Both the position numbers and the translations under genes were made by a program. Of a DNA stretch of 64,000 nt, positions 29,911 through 39,200 are shown piece by piece; within the stretch, counting starts at the first letter, position 1, and the number at the start of each line of letters is the position of its first letter. The stretch is from contig NZ_JAERSG010000003.1 in assembly GCF_016735675.1 (NCBI RefSeq), forward strand, positions 496,001-560,000, given 5' to 3'. This DNA comes from Nocardioides baculatus. GTDB taxonomy: Bacteria > Actinomycetota > Actinomycetes > Propionibacteriales > Nocardioidaceae. Below the pieces are notes generated by a model. The model saw nothing but the letters and a program-made list of their open reading frames with translations. It was not told where the DNA came from and ran no database searches.

Positions 29911-30261
29911 TCACGGCGCCATCAGGGTGTCGATCAGCTGGAGGAGCTCCTCGGGGTCGAACGGCTTCTCGACGAACTCGTCGACGGGGTCGAGGCGCTG
30001 GTGCGCGAGCCACCGCTGGCCGGACACCAGCACGAAGCGAGCGTCGACGCCGGCACTGCGCGCAGCGCCGGCAACCTCCAGTCCCGTCATGCCCGGCAGG
30101 TCGTGGTCGAGCACGCACAGGTCGAAGCTGCCGTCGAGGAGCAGATCGTGCGCCGCGACCCCGTTCATGGCAGTCGTGACCTCGTGACCGGCGTCGCGCA
30201 ACAGGGATGCGACGAGGTCGAGGACGGCAGGATCGTCGTCCACGACGAGGGTGAGCACCAT
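29911..30261 (-). CDS. Single-domain response regulator (receiver only)
   Basis: A 116-residue CheY-like receiver without output domain. Acidic pocket DDD at residues 8-10, phosphoacceptor D52 in LCVLDHDLPGMTG, conserved Ser in VLVSGQ and the lysine in EFVEKPFDPEEL. Such proteins act in phosphorelays or by protein contacts. It is divergent from the neighbouring OmpR-type regulator gene; its cognate kinase is unknown, but the MASE1 kinase on the other side is a candidate. Confidence 0.9.
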   Translation of the reverse strand: MVLTLVVDDDPAVLDLVASLLRDAGHEVTTAMNGVAAHDLLLDGSFDLCVLDHDLPGMTGLEVAGAARSAGVDARFVLVSGQRWLAHQRLDPVDEFVEKPFDPEELLQLIDTLMAP

Positions 30262-30317
30262 GCGTCCGAGGGTGCCCGGATCACATCGCTACCGACGACA
30301 GCACTCCATCCTTAGTC

Positions 30318-30365
30318 GTGAAGGTGGTGTGAAGACGCGACCTCGGGCGTTTCCGGACGTATGTT
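30318..30365 (+). promoter_or_regulatory. Promoter of the OmpR-type regulator with direct repeats
   Basis: GTGAAG occurs at 30318 and again 11 bases later at 30329, on the same face of the helix, as expected for tandem OmpR/PhoB-type binding. TATGTT (30360-30365) lies six bases before the ATG at 30372, a leaderless arrangement, and no -35 is visible where the repeats end. Autoregulation by the encoded regulator is inferred. Confidence 0.5.
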
Positions 30366-30371
30366 CACTGC

Positions 30372-31250
30372 ATGGCCCTGGCTCTCGTCGTGGAGGACGA
30401 CCGGGCGACGCTGGGGATGTTCGCGGAGCTCCTGCCGTCACTCGGCCACACGGTGCTGCTCGCCTCGACCGGCCGCGAGTGTCTCGAGCTGGCGGCCGCG
30501 CGCGGTCCCGACGTCATCCTGCTCGACCTCGGCCTGCCCGACATGCCGGGCACGAGCGTGATCGCCAAGCTCCGCGAGTGGACCGACACCCCGATCGTGG
30601 TGGTCTCGGGCAGCAAGCAGGTGCGCCGCAAGGCCGATGCGCTCGACGCGGGCGCCGACGACTTCATCGACAAGCCCTTCGACGTCAGCGAGCTCCGGGC
30701 CCGGCTCGCGGTCGTCGAGCGGCGCATCGACGCCTCCCAGGAGCGATCGACCTCGCGTGTCTTCGGCAGCGTGACCGTCGACTACACCCAACACCTGGTG
30801 CACCGCGACGGCGAGGAGGTGCGACTGACGGAGACCGAGTGGCTGATCCTCGAGGGCCTCAGCCGCGAGCCCGGTCGCATCGTCACCCACCGATGGCTCT
30901 CCGCGCGGGTGTGGGGACCCCACGCGGGCGCCGAGACACACCAGTCCCTACGGGTGCACGTGAAAGCGCTGCGCGCCAAGCTCGGCGACGACGCGCGCGA
31001 CCCGCAGTTCATCCGCACCGAGACGGGGCTGGGGTACCGCTGGATCCCGTCGCCCGCCGCGCCGACGAGCGACGAGGGCGAGGACCTCGGCGACCGGCTC
31101 GCCGCCGTGCGTGAGGACGTACGACGACTGGCCGGGCAGGCCGACGGCAACGTCCGGGCGGCTCGCCTGATGGCCCTCCTCGACGAGGCGTCCGGCGAGC
31201 TGGCCTCGCTGCTCGACGACACCACCGAGAGCGGACGCGAGGAGCCATGA
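30372..31250 (+). CDS. OmpR-family winged-helix response regulator
   Basis: A 292-residue regulator: receiver with VEDD at residues 7-10, D52 (VILLDLGLPDMPG) and K in DFIDKPFDVSEL; winged helix at ~135-228 with VRLTETEWLILEGLSREPGR, SARVWGPHAGAETHQSLRVH and IRTETGLGYRWIPS, closest to the KdpE type. An additional acidic C-terminal stretch of ~60 residues follows, which is unusual and may mediate dimer or kinase contacts. It overlaps the kinase gene by four bases. The targets may be the two direct-repeat arrays flanking this pair. Confidence 0.92.
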   Translation: MALALVVEDDRATLGMFAELLPSLGHTVLLASTGRECLELAAARGPDVILLDLGLPDMPGTSVIAKLREWTDTPIVVVSGSKQVRRKADALDAGADDFIDKPFDVSELRARLAVVERRIDASQERSTSRVFGSVTVDYTQHLVHRDGEEVRLTETEWLILEGLSREPGRIVTHRWLSARVWGPHAGAETHQSLRVHVKALRAKLGDDARDPQFIRTETGLGYRWIPSPAAPTSDEGEDLGDRLAAVREDVRRLAGQADGNVRAARLMALLDEASGELASLLDDTTESGREEP

Positions 31251-33265
31251 CCAGGAGCGGCGCGTGGGGGGCGCGCTGGACCGATGGACACTCATTCGTC
31301 CTGTTCGCCGTGCTCTACGCCGCGGCCTCGTTGCTGAGCCGGGCGACCGTCCTCTCCGGGCCGGGCGGAGGGATCAGCCTGATCCTTCCCGCGGCCGGGA
31401 TCGCGGTGCTGTGGCTGATGCAGTCGCGTCGTCCGGTGCTGGTGGTCGCTGCGGTGGGGGGCGAGCTCGCCGTGATCCTGCTGGTGACCGGTGCGTCTGC
31501 GGCCCTCGCTGCTGCGGCGACTGTGGCCACGATGGTCCAGACGGCAACCATCGTCGCGCTGCTTCGCCGATGGGTGCCGGGTGCGCTGGGGACGGGTGGG
31601 GAGGGAAGCATCCATTCGCTCCCGGTCCTGATGCGCGGCACCGGCTCCGTCGCACTCGGGTGCACATCGGGTGCGCTTCTCGGCGCCATCGGGCTGTGGG
31701 CCAACGGTTCGCAGTCGTGGACCGACGTGGTGCTGCTGTTCCTCCGCCAGTTCTGCGGCGTGATGATCGTCGCACCCGTCGGGCACCTGACCTGGGAGCA
31801 CTTCACGCAACCGCGACGGCCGCGACCGCAGACCTCCTACGTCGAGCTGGCGGGTCTGTGGCTGGTCACCGCCGTGGTCTACGGATGGGTGTTCACCAGC
31901 CCCCTCCCGACGGCCTTCGCCGTCATCCCGCTCACCATCTGGTGCGCGGTGCGCTTCTCCACCTACGCGGCTGCGATCCATGCGACGACCTTCGGCAGCG
32001 TGGCGGTCGTGCTCACCCTCCTCGGCCGCGGCGACTTCTCGGTCATCCGGGACCTTCCCATCGCCGCGATCCACGCGCAGGGGTTCACGATCGTCGTGCT
32101 GATGACCGCGCTGGTCCTGGGGTCGGTGCGCGACCAGCGGGTGGACGTCCTCGAGCGGCTGGTTCGCTCGGAGGCCACGGCTGCCGCACGCGCCGGCCTG
32201 CTGTTGGCCATGAACCAGGCGATGGACGAGGGGCTGATGCTGGTCGACGCCTCAGGCACGGTGCTGCAGGCCAACGATTCCGCGCGGGCCATGCTGGCAC
32301 GGCTGTCCGGGGCCGGAGGGCCGACAACCGCCGACTACGACCTCCTGCGCACCGACGGCTCGCCCCTGCCACCCGCCGAGCTTCCCTCTCGGCGAGCCCT
32401 GATCGATGGCCACCTGCCGACCACCGACATCATCCTGCCTCTCAAGGACGGCACGCGACGGGTGGCCACCGTGACCGCGACCCGGCTCCCGGACGGCATC
32501 GACGCCACGTCCGGGCCCGTCGCTCTCCTGGTCTTCCGGGACGTGACGGCCGAGCGCGCGGAGTCGCGACGGCTGGCCGAGTTCGCCGAGACGACAGCAC
32601 ACGACCTCCGCAGTCCGCTCACGACTGTGCGGGGCTGGGCCTCGATGGCGTCGACCGAGCTGACCAAGGACGCCCCGTCGATCTCCCGGGCCAACGACCT
32701 CGTCACCAAGGCGATGACGGGGGTCACCCGGCTCGGCGAGCTGATCGACGAGATGCTGGACCACGCCCTCGCGGAAGGCGCCGAGCTGCACCTCGAGCCG
32801 CTCGAGCTCGCAGGACCGGACGGTTTGGTCGACGACCTCGCCGACCTCCTCGCCGTACCGGACCTGACCGTGCACGCCGTCAGAGGCCACACGGTCCTGG
32901 GTGACGAGCGCGCGGTCCGGCAGGTGTTCGCGAACCTCCTCGGCAACGCCGTGAAGTACGCCGACCCCGCGCGTCCCCTCGCCGTGGACGTCCATGTGCG
33001 ACGCCGCGGCAGCCGGGTGCTGGTCGAGGTCACCGACAACGGGCGCGGGATCGCCGAGGCGGACCGCGAGACAGTGTTCGACCGCTTCGAGCGGTCGTCG
33101 TCGGCGGCAGCCGTCGTGGGGACCGGGATCGGCCTGTCCGTGTGCCGTCTCGTGGTCGAGCGCCACGGCGGCACGATCAGGTGCACGAGTGGACCGGGCG
33201 GCATCGGCACGACCTTCTCGTTCGACCTGCCCGCCGCGGAGGACGACGTACCGACCGGGCCGTGA
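31247..33265 (+). CDS. MASE1-PAS sensor histidine kinase
   Basis: A 672-residue membrane kinase. Residues ~15-300 contain about eight membrane segments of the MASE1 sensor type (for example SLILPAAGIAVLWLMQS and LLFLRQFCGVMIVAPVGHLT). A PAS-like part follows (AMDEGLMLVDASGTVLQAND), then HisKA with H452 (TTAHDLRSPLTTVRGW) and HATPase (ANLLGNAVKYADP, DNGRGIAEADRETVFDRFER, VGTGIGLSVCRLVVERHGG). The ligand is unknown. It overlaps the regulator gene (ATGA), so they form a two-component pair. Confidence 0.93.
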   Translation: MTRSGAWGARWTDGHSFVLFAVLYAAASLLSRATVLSGPGGGISLILPAAGIAVLWLMQSRRPVLVVAAVGGELAVILLVTGASAALAAAATVATMVQTATIVALLRRWVPGALGTGGEGSIHSLPVLMRGTGSVALGCTSGALLGAIGLWANGSQSWTDVVLLFLRQFCGVMIVAPVGHLTWEHFTQPRRPRPQTSYVELAGLWLVTAVVYGWVFTSPLPTAFAVIPLTIWCAVRFSTYAAAIHATTFGSVAVVLTLLGRGDFSVIRDLPIAAIHAQGFTIVVLMTALVLGSVRDQRVDVLERLVRSEATAAARAGLLLAMNQAMDEGLMLVDASGTVLQANDSARAMLARLSGAGGPTTADYDLLRTDGSPLPPAELPSRRALIDGHLPTTDIILPLKDGTRRVATVTATRLPDGIDATSGPVALLVFRDVTAERAESRRLAEFAETTAHDLRSPLTTVRGWASMASTELTKDAPSISRANDLVTKAMTGVTRLGELIDEMLDHALAEGAELHLEPLELAGPDGLVDDLADLLAVPDLTVHAVRGHTVLGDERAVRQVFANLLGNAVKYADPARPLAVDVHVRRRGSRVLVEVTDNGRGIAEADRETVFDRFERSSSAAAVVGTGIGLSVCRLVVERHGGTIRCTSGPGGIGTTFSFDLPAAEDDVPTGP

Positions 33266-33266
33266 A

Positions 33267-33304
33267 ATCCACAAGAGATCCACAAAACCTCACAACGTCT
33301 TCAC
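33267..33304. promoter_or_regulatory. Four helical-phase direct repeats, likely OmpR-type regulator site
   Basis: ATCCAC (33267), ATCCAC (33278), CCTCAC (33288) and CTTCAC (33299) recur with steps of 11, 10 and 11 bases. Read on the minus strand they are GTGAAG, GTGAGG, GTGGAT, GTGGAT, and the first, with its flanks (GGTGTGAAGACG), is identical over 12 bases to the repeat upstream of the regulator gene. The array lies between the kinase gene and the 2H-like gene, about 45 bases before a GATGGT -10 (33348-33353). Confidence 0.55.
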
Positions 33305-33359
33305 ACCTACCCCCGGCACAGGCCTCCGCAAACGGCGTCTGCGCGCCGATGGTTGAGCC

Positions 33360-33980
33360 ATGTACCTGACCGCCTCCCTGCTTCCCCCGCACGCGATCAC
33401 CTGCGATGTCCACGACTTCGCCACGGTCAACAGCGCCGCCGCGCTCGCCGACCCGGAGAGGCCGACGCGTGAGCCGGGTGGCGCCCAGGTCCTCTCACTG
33501 TCGTCGCGCAACCCGTACGAGGTCCTCCCGACCGAAAGGATGGCCGCCGAGCTCGCACGGTTCGGCTACGTCGCCACCGGCGAGGTCGACACGGTGCGGT
33601 CGCTCGTCGCCGACCTGATCGCGCCCCACGACACCTTCACCGTGTCCCTGGGCGGGTCGGTGCACGTCGACCACGTCCGCCAGCTGATCCTCGTCGGGCT
33701 CCAGGGTGAGACGGACCGCCTCGAGGAGGTCGTCGACGCGCTCCACGCCAGCGTGCACCGCGCGGGGTTCGCCCGGGACCGTCGTCGCTTCCGGCCGATG
33801 CTGCCCGTGCTCTCGTTCCGGCCCAGCCTCAAGCTGGGGGCGCTCGTGCGCACGGTGGAGGCGCTCGAGGGCTACGCCTCCGACCCGTGGACCGTCACGT
33901 CGATCGGCCTCGTGCACCGCCAGCTCTCCGGCCGCGACTCCGTGCCCATCGAGCTCGACCACCTGCCGTTCTCCGCTTGA
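33360..33980 (+). CDS. 2H-phosphoesterase-fold protein (2'-5' RNA ligase-like), apparently inactive
   Basis: A 206-residue protein with the two-lobed layout of ThpR/LigT: start MYLTASLLPP (compare MRLFVALLPP), VDHVRQLILVGLQGETDRLE in the middle, the FRPMLPVLSFRP segment where active members have PHLTLAR, and WTVTSIGLVHRQLSG at the end. Both HxT catalytic motifs are missing: the second reads MLPV, and the first cannot be found near ELARFGYVATGEVD. It may bind RNA or nucleotides without hydrolysing them. The ATG follows GATGGT by six bases (leaderless). The direct repeats upstream link it to the neighbouring two-component system. Confidence 0.55.
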   Translation: MYLTASLLPPHAITCDVHDFATVNSAAALADPERPTREPGGAQVLSLSSRNPYEVLPTERMAAELARFGYVATGEVDTVRSLVADLIAPHDTFTVSLGGSVHVDHVRQLILVGLQGETDRLEEVVDALHASVHRAGFARDRRRFRPMLPVLSFRPSLKLGALVRTVEALEGYASDPWTVTSIGLVHRQLSGRDSVPIELDHLPFSA

Positions 33981-34005
33981 CGCGTTCGAACACCTGTTCG
34001 ATGAT
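33977..34005 (+). promoter_or_regulatory. SOS promoter with LexA box for imuA'-imuB-dnaE2
   Basis: TTGACG (33977-33982), 17 bases, GATGAT (34000-34005), then six bases to the ATG at 34012: a complete leaderless promoter. The spacer and the first bases of the -10 hold TCGAACACCTGTTCGA (33986-34001), a perfect match to the actinobacterial LexA box TCGAAC-N4-GTTCGA. The -35 overlaps the stop codon of the preceding gene. Confidence 0.9.
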
Positions 34006-34011
34006 GGGCAG

Positions 34012-34689
34012 ATGTCCTCCGCCCGCTCCGTCGCCGCCCTCGACGAGCAGCGGGCCACGGTCGAGCAGCTGCGGGCCAAGGTCGCGGCGATGGAGCAGAC
34101 CGTAGCCGGAGAACCGGTGCCCACCCTGCCCGGCCTGTCCGACATCGTGCCGATGCAGGCCGGAGCGACCTACGCCGTCGACAGCGCCTCCCTCGCGCTC
34201 GCCCTGGCGGCCGGCGCCTCCCGCGCCGGGGAGTGGGTGGGTTTCGCCGGGTGCGGCGACTTCGGGGTCGAGGCCGCGTCCGAGCTGGGCATCGAGCTCG
34301 CGCGCACGGTGCTGGTCCCCGACCCCGGCGAGCACTGGCTGGAGGTGACGGCGGCGCTCGTCGACGTGCTGCGCGTCGTGGTGCTGCGCCCGCCGGCGTC
34401 CGTCACCGACCGGGCCGCGGGCGTCCTCGACTCGCGCCTGCGCACGAGATCCGCCGTCCTCGTCGTGCACGGCGCATGGCCTCGGGCGGCTGCCCGCCTC
34501 AGCGTGGAGTCCTCGACCTGGTTCGGGCCGACGTCCGGGTCCGGTCGGCTGGTCGAGCGCCGCGCGAGCATCGCCGTCCAGCGTGGCGCGCGGCCTCCCG
34601 TGCGTGCCGAGCTCACGTGGCCGGGGGTGCAGCGGGTCGACCGGCCGATGGTCGGGATCCGGCAGCCCGCTGACGGGAGAGCCGGGTGA
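34012..34689 (+). CDS. imuA': ImuA' mutasome accessory protein
   Basis: A 225-residue RecA-fold-related protein without a usable Walker A motif (the equivalent stretch reads GFAGCGDFGVEAASELG). In mycobacteria ImuA' binds ImuB and is essential for DnaE2-dependent mutagenesis. The start is taken at 34012, directly after the LexA-controlled promoter; the first ~35 residues form a short helical segment (DEQRATVEQLRAKVAAMEQT). The gene overlaps imuB by four bases (GTGA). Confidence 0.88.
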   Translation: MSSARSVAALDEQRATVEQLRAKVAAMEQTVAGEPVPTLPGLSDIVPMQAGATYAVDSASLALALAAGASRAGEWVGFAGCGDFGVEAASELGIELARTVLVPDPGEHWLEVTAALVDVLRVVVLRPPASVTDRAAGVLDSRLRTRSAVLVVHGAWPRAAARLSVESSTWFGPTSGSGRLVERRASIAVQRGARPPVRAELTWPGVQRVDRPMVGIRQPADGRAG

Positions 34690-36272
34690 GGGTGATGGTC
34701 GTGTGGTGCCCCGACTGGTCGGTGGTCGCCGCACTGGAGGAGTCCGACCGGTCGCTCCGCTCCCCCGCCGCCGTGATGCACGCCAACCTCGTCGAGGTCT
34801 GCAACGGCCCCGCCCGGGACGAGGGCGTACGCCGTGGCCAGCGCCGCCGCGACGCCCAGGCACGGTGCCCGGAGCTCCTGCTGCTGCCGGCCAACCCCGA
34901 CCGCGACGCCCGCGCCTTCGAGCCGGTGCTCGCGATCATCGAGGACCTGCGGCCCGGTGTCGCCGCGCTGCGCCCCGGCCTGCTCGCCGTACGCGCTCCC
35001 GGCAGCTGGTACGGCACCGAGACCCAGGCCGCGGCCGTCGCCAGCCAGGCGCTGGTCGAGGGTGGCGTCTGGGACGTGCGCGTCGGGATCGCCGACGACC
35101 TCTTCACGGCCGAGCAGGCGGCGCGGAGCGCCGACGTCCAGTCGTGGGTCGTGGTGGAGGAGGGCGGCTCCGCCGCCTTCCTGCGCGAGCTGCCGGTCCA
35201 CGTGCTCCAGGACGAGGGACCGCGCGGACGTGAGCTCGTCAGCCTCCTGACGCGTCTCGGGCTCCGCACCCTCGGCGACCTCGCCGACCTGCCGGGCGAC
35301 GCGGTCGAGCACCGGCTCGGCACCTACGGCGCAGCGGTTCGCCGGCGCGCGCGGGGTGAGGACCAGGCCCTGTTCGCCGCCCGCACTCCCCCGCCCGAGC
35401 TGGAGGCCGAGGTGGTCTTCGAGACCCCGCTCGACAACGTCGAGGCGATCACCTTCAGCGTCCGCACCACCGCCGAGCGGTTCATCACCCAGCTCGCGCA
35501 CCACCAGCTCGTCGCGACCGCCGTGCGCGTCGAGGCCGAGACCGAGGGCGTGGTCTGCTCGTCGCGCGCGTGGCTGCACCCGCGCCACTTCAACGCCCGC
35601 GACCTCGTCGACCGGGTGCACTGGCAGCTGCAGGGAGCGGGGTCGACCAGCAGGGGCGGCGCGGCGCTGCGCGGGCGCAAGCAGTCCGGCGAGGTGCGCG
35701 CCCCGGTCGACCGGGTGCGCTTCGTCCCCGAGACCGTCGAGCCCGCCGCCGCCCACGGCGAGGCACTCTGGGGCACGGCGTCCGACGACCTCGTGGAGCG
35801 GGGAGTCGCCCGGGTCCAGGGCATGGTCGGCTTCGAGGCCGTACGCCGACCGGTGCTGCAGGGCGGTCGCAGTCCGGCGGCCCGGCAGGCGCTGGTGCCG
35901 TGGGGCGAGCGCGCCGTCGACCTGCGCCCGGTCGACCGGCCGTGGCCCGGTCGGGTGCCGGGGCCGGCGCCGGTGCGGGTCTTCGCGACGCCACCGGCCG
36001 CCGAGGTGGTCGACGACGCGGGCCGCGAGGTCCGGATGACCGACCGCGGCGTCGTCACGGGCGAGCTGTGCCGGTTCCGCGTGCGTGACGCCGCCGAGGC
36101 CCTGCCGTGGCAGCCCGTCACCGCGTGGGCCGGGCCGTGGCCGACCGACGAGGGGTGGTGGTCGGCCGGCGCCGGACCGAGCGCCCGCTTCCAGGTCGTC
36201 GGCGCCGACGGTCGCGCGTGGCTGCTGCTGCGGGCGCCGGAGGGGTGGGCGCTGGAGGCCGGCTATGACTAG
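34686..36272 (+). CDS. imuB: ImuB, catalytically dead Y-family polymerase homologue
   Basis: A 528-residue Y-family polymerase relative. The N-terminus VWCPDWSVVAALEE stands where active enzymes have a metal-binding aspartate, and VGIADDLFTAEQAARSAD replaces the second acidic motif, so it is non-catalytic as is usual for ImuB. LLTRLGLRTLGDLADLPGDA is the thumb helix-hairpin-helix. ImuB is the hub that links the beta clamp to ImuA' and DnaE2. The C-terminal ~150 residues are of the ImuB-specific type. Twelve bases separate it from dnaE2. Confidence 0.93.
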   Translation: MRVMVVWCPDWSVVAALEESDRSLRSPAAVMHANLVEVCNGPARDEGVRRGQRRRDAQARCPELLLLPANPDRDARAFEPVLAIIEDLRPGVAALRPGLLAVRAPGSWYGTETQAAAVASQALVEGGVWDVRVGIADDLFTAEQAARSADVQSWVVVEEGGSAAFLRELPVHVLQDEGPRGRELVSLLTRLGLRTLGDLADLPGDAVEHRLGTYGAAVRRRARGEDQALFAARTPPPELEAEVVFETPLDNVEAITFSVRTTAERFITQLAHHQLVATAVRVEAETEGVVCSSRAWLHPRHFNARDLVDRVHWQLQGAGSTSRGGAALRGRKQSGEVRAPVDRVRFVPETVEPAAAHGEALWGTASDDLVERGVARVQGMVGFEAVRRPVLQGGRSPAARQALVPWGERAVDLRPVDRPWPGRVPGPAPVRVFATPPAAEVVDDAGREVRMTDRGVVTGELCRFRVRDAAEALPWQPVTAWAGPWPTDEGWWSAGAGPSARFQVVGADGRAWLLLRAPEGWALEAGYD

Positions 36273-36284
36273 GCGGGACGACTG

Positions 36285-39200
36285 ATGGGCTGGACCAACC
36301 CGCAGATGCACTGGAAGGAGCTGGAGCGACGGCTCAGCGGCCTCCCCGGTGCCGATGACGCCCCGGTCTCGCGACGCAAGCACGCGGCGACGGAGGCACG
36401 CCCGATCGAGCGGCCGGTCACGGTCACGCCCTATGCCGAGCTGCACTGCCACAGCCACTTCAGCTTCCTCGACGGCGCGAGCTCGCCGCAGGAGCTCGTC
36501 GAGGAGGCGGTGCGCCTCGGCCTCCACGCGCTCGCCGTCACCGACCACGACGGCTTCTACGCAGCGCCGATGCTGGCCGAGGCCGCGGCGGCCTACGACC
36601 TGCCGACGGTGTTCGGCGCCGAGCTCTCCCTCGGGCTCAGCGGCCCGCAGAACGGCGTACCCGATCCCGAGGGCAGCCACCTGCTCGTGCTCGCCCGCGG
36701 CGTCGAGGGCTACCACCGCCTCGCCGCGGCCATCACCGACGCCCACCTGCGTGGCGACGAGAAGGGCCGCCCGGTCTACGACCTCGACGAGCTGGGCGAG
36801 CGCGGTCGCGGCCACTGGACGGTCCTCACCGGGTGCCGCAAGGGGACGGTCCGGCAGGCGCTGGAGATCGGCGACGATGCGGCGGCGGACGCCCTCGACC
36901 GGCTGACCTCGCTCTTCGGCCTCGAGCACGTGCTGGTCGAGCTCTCCCCGCGACCGGGCGCCGACGTCGTCAACGCCGCCCTCGCCCGGCTCGCCGGGAC
37001 GCACGGGCTCGACGTGGTCGCCGCCGGCAACGTCCACCACGCAACCCCCCAGCGGCACCGGTTGGCGTCGGCGATGGCGGCCGTCCGCGCCCGGCGGAGC
37101 CTGGCCGACCTCGACGGCTGGCTCGACCTGTCCGGCTCGGCCCACCTGCGCAGCGGCGAGGAGATGGCGACCGCCCTGGCGGCCCACCCGGGGGCCGTCG
37201 AGCGGAGCGCGAGCCTGGCCGACGAGCTGGCCTTCGACCTGCACAAGGCCTCCCCCGCCCTGCCGAAGCGGCAGATCCCCGAGGGCCACACCGCCGACTC
37301 GTGGCTGCGCGTGCTGGCCGAGCGCGGCTTCGCCGAGAGGTACGCCGGCGTCCCCCACGAGGCCGAGGCACGCGAGCGGCTGGAGCACGAGCTGCGGGTC
37401 ATCTCCGAGAAGGACTTCGCCGGCTACTTCGTCATCGTCCACGACATCGTGGCCTTCGCGCGCGGTCGGAAGATCCTGTGCCAGGGCCGCGGCTCGGCGG
37501 CCAGCTCGGCGGTCTGCTTCGCCCTCGGCATCACCGCCGTCGACGCCGTCTTCTACCGCCTGCCGTTCGAGCGCTTCATCTCCGCGCACCGCGACGAGGA
37601 GCCCGACATCGACGTCGACTTCGACTCCGACCGGCGCGAGGAGGTGATCCAGTGGGTCTACGACACCTACGGCCGCCGCAATGCCGCCCAGGTCTCCAAC
37701 ATCATCAGCTACCGCCCGCGAATGGCCGTGCGCGACGCCGCCAAGGCGCTCGGCTTCTCCCAGGGCCAGCAGGACGCGTGGTCCAAGCAGATCGACGGTT
37801 GGCCATCCCGATCCAATTCAGGGGCCGTGGTCGCGGGAGACCAGGGCGACCCCGACGCCCACGACGTACCCCCGCAGGTCGTCGCCCTCGCCGAGGAGCT
37901 GATGGGTGCGCCCCGACACCTCGGCATCCACTCCGGCGGGATGGTGCTCACCGAGCGGCCGATCGGCGAGGTGTGCCCGATCGAGCGGGGCCGGATGGAC
38001 CGGCGGACGGTGCTCCAGTGGGACAAGGACGGCTGCGAGTCGATGGGGCTGGTGAAGTTCGACCTGCTGGGTCTCGGGATGCTCGGCGCGCTCGACCACA
38101 TGATGCGGCTGGTGGCCGAGCACCTCGGTGAGCAGTGGGACCTCGCGACGATGCCCAAGGAGGAGCCCGCGGTCTACGACATGCTCTGCCGCGCCGACTC
38201 CATCGGGGTCTTCCAGGTCGAGAGCCGCGCCCAGATCGGCACGCTGCCGCGCCTGCGGCCACGGGAGTTCTACGACCTCGCCATCGAGATCGCGCTCATC
38301 CGGCCCGGCCCGATCCAGGGCGGCGCCGTGCACCCCTACGTCCGCCGCGCCACGGGCAAGGAGGAGGTGACCTACGACCACCCCGAGCTGGTGCCCGTCC
38401 TCGAGCGCACCAAGGGGGTGCCGCTCTTCCAGGAGCAGCTGATGGCGATGGCGGTCACCCTCGGCGACTGCTCCCGCGACGACGCCGACCTGCTGCGTCG
38501 GGCGATGGGGTCCAAGCGCGGGATCGAGCGGATCGAGTCGGTCAAGCACAAGCTCTACGCGGGGATGGAGAAGCGCGGCATCACCGGCGACCTGGCCGAC
38601 TCGATCTACGTGAAGATCCTGTCCTTCGCCAACTTCGGCTTCGCCGAGTCGCACGCCCTGTCGTTCGCGCTGCTCGTCTACGCCTCGTCGTGGTTCAAGC
38701 TCCACTACCCCGCGGCGTTCCTCGCCGGGCTGCTGCGCAACCAGCCGATGGGCTTCTACTCCCCGCAGTCGCTGGTCGGGGACGCGCGCCGCCACGGAGT
38801 CGACGTACGCCGTCCGGACGTCACGCGGTCCTCCGCGCAGGCCGACCTCGAACCCGGCCTCGAGGGGGGTGCCCTCGGACCCGTCGCGGCCACCGGGCCC
38901 GACGAGTGCTGCCGTCCCCGCTTCGACCGCGTGGAGTGGGTGCCCGGCACCCCCGACCCGGTGGCGGAGCACCGCCGCGACCGCCACGTCGCCGTACGCC
39001 TCGGGCTCGACTCGGTGCGCGGCATCGGGCTGGAGGTGGCGCGCCGCATCGTGGCAGCGCGCGACGAGGCGCCGTTCACCGGGGTCACCGACCTGTCCCG
39101 CCGGGCCGGCCTGACCCCCACCCAGCTCGAGGCGCTCGCCACCGCGGGGGCGTTCGACGCGTGGGGCCTGGACCGGCGCGAGGCCCTCTGGGCGGCCGGC

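Noticed and set aside
29911..31250. The two response regulators as the missing DevR partner of the DevS-like kinase
   Set aside because: One has no DNA-binding domain and the other is OmpR-type with its own kinase; DevR is a NarL-type protein.
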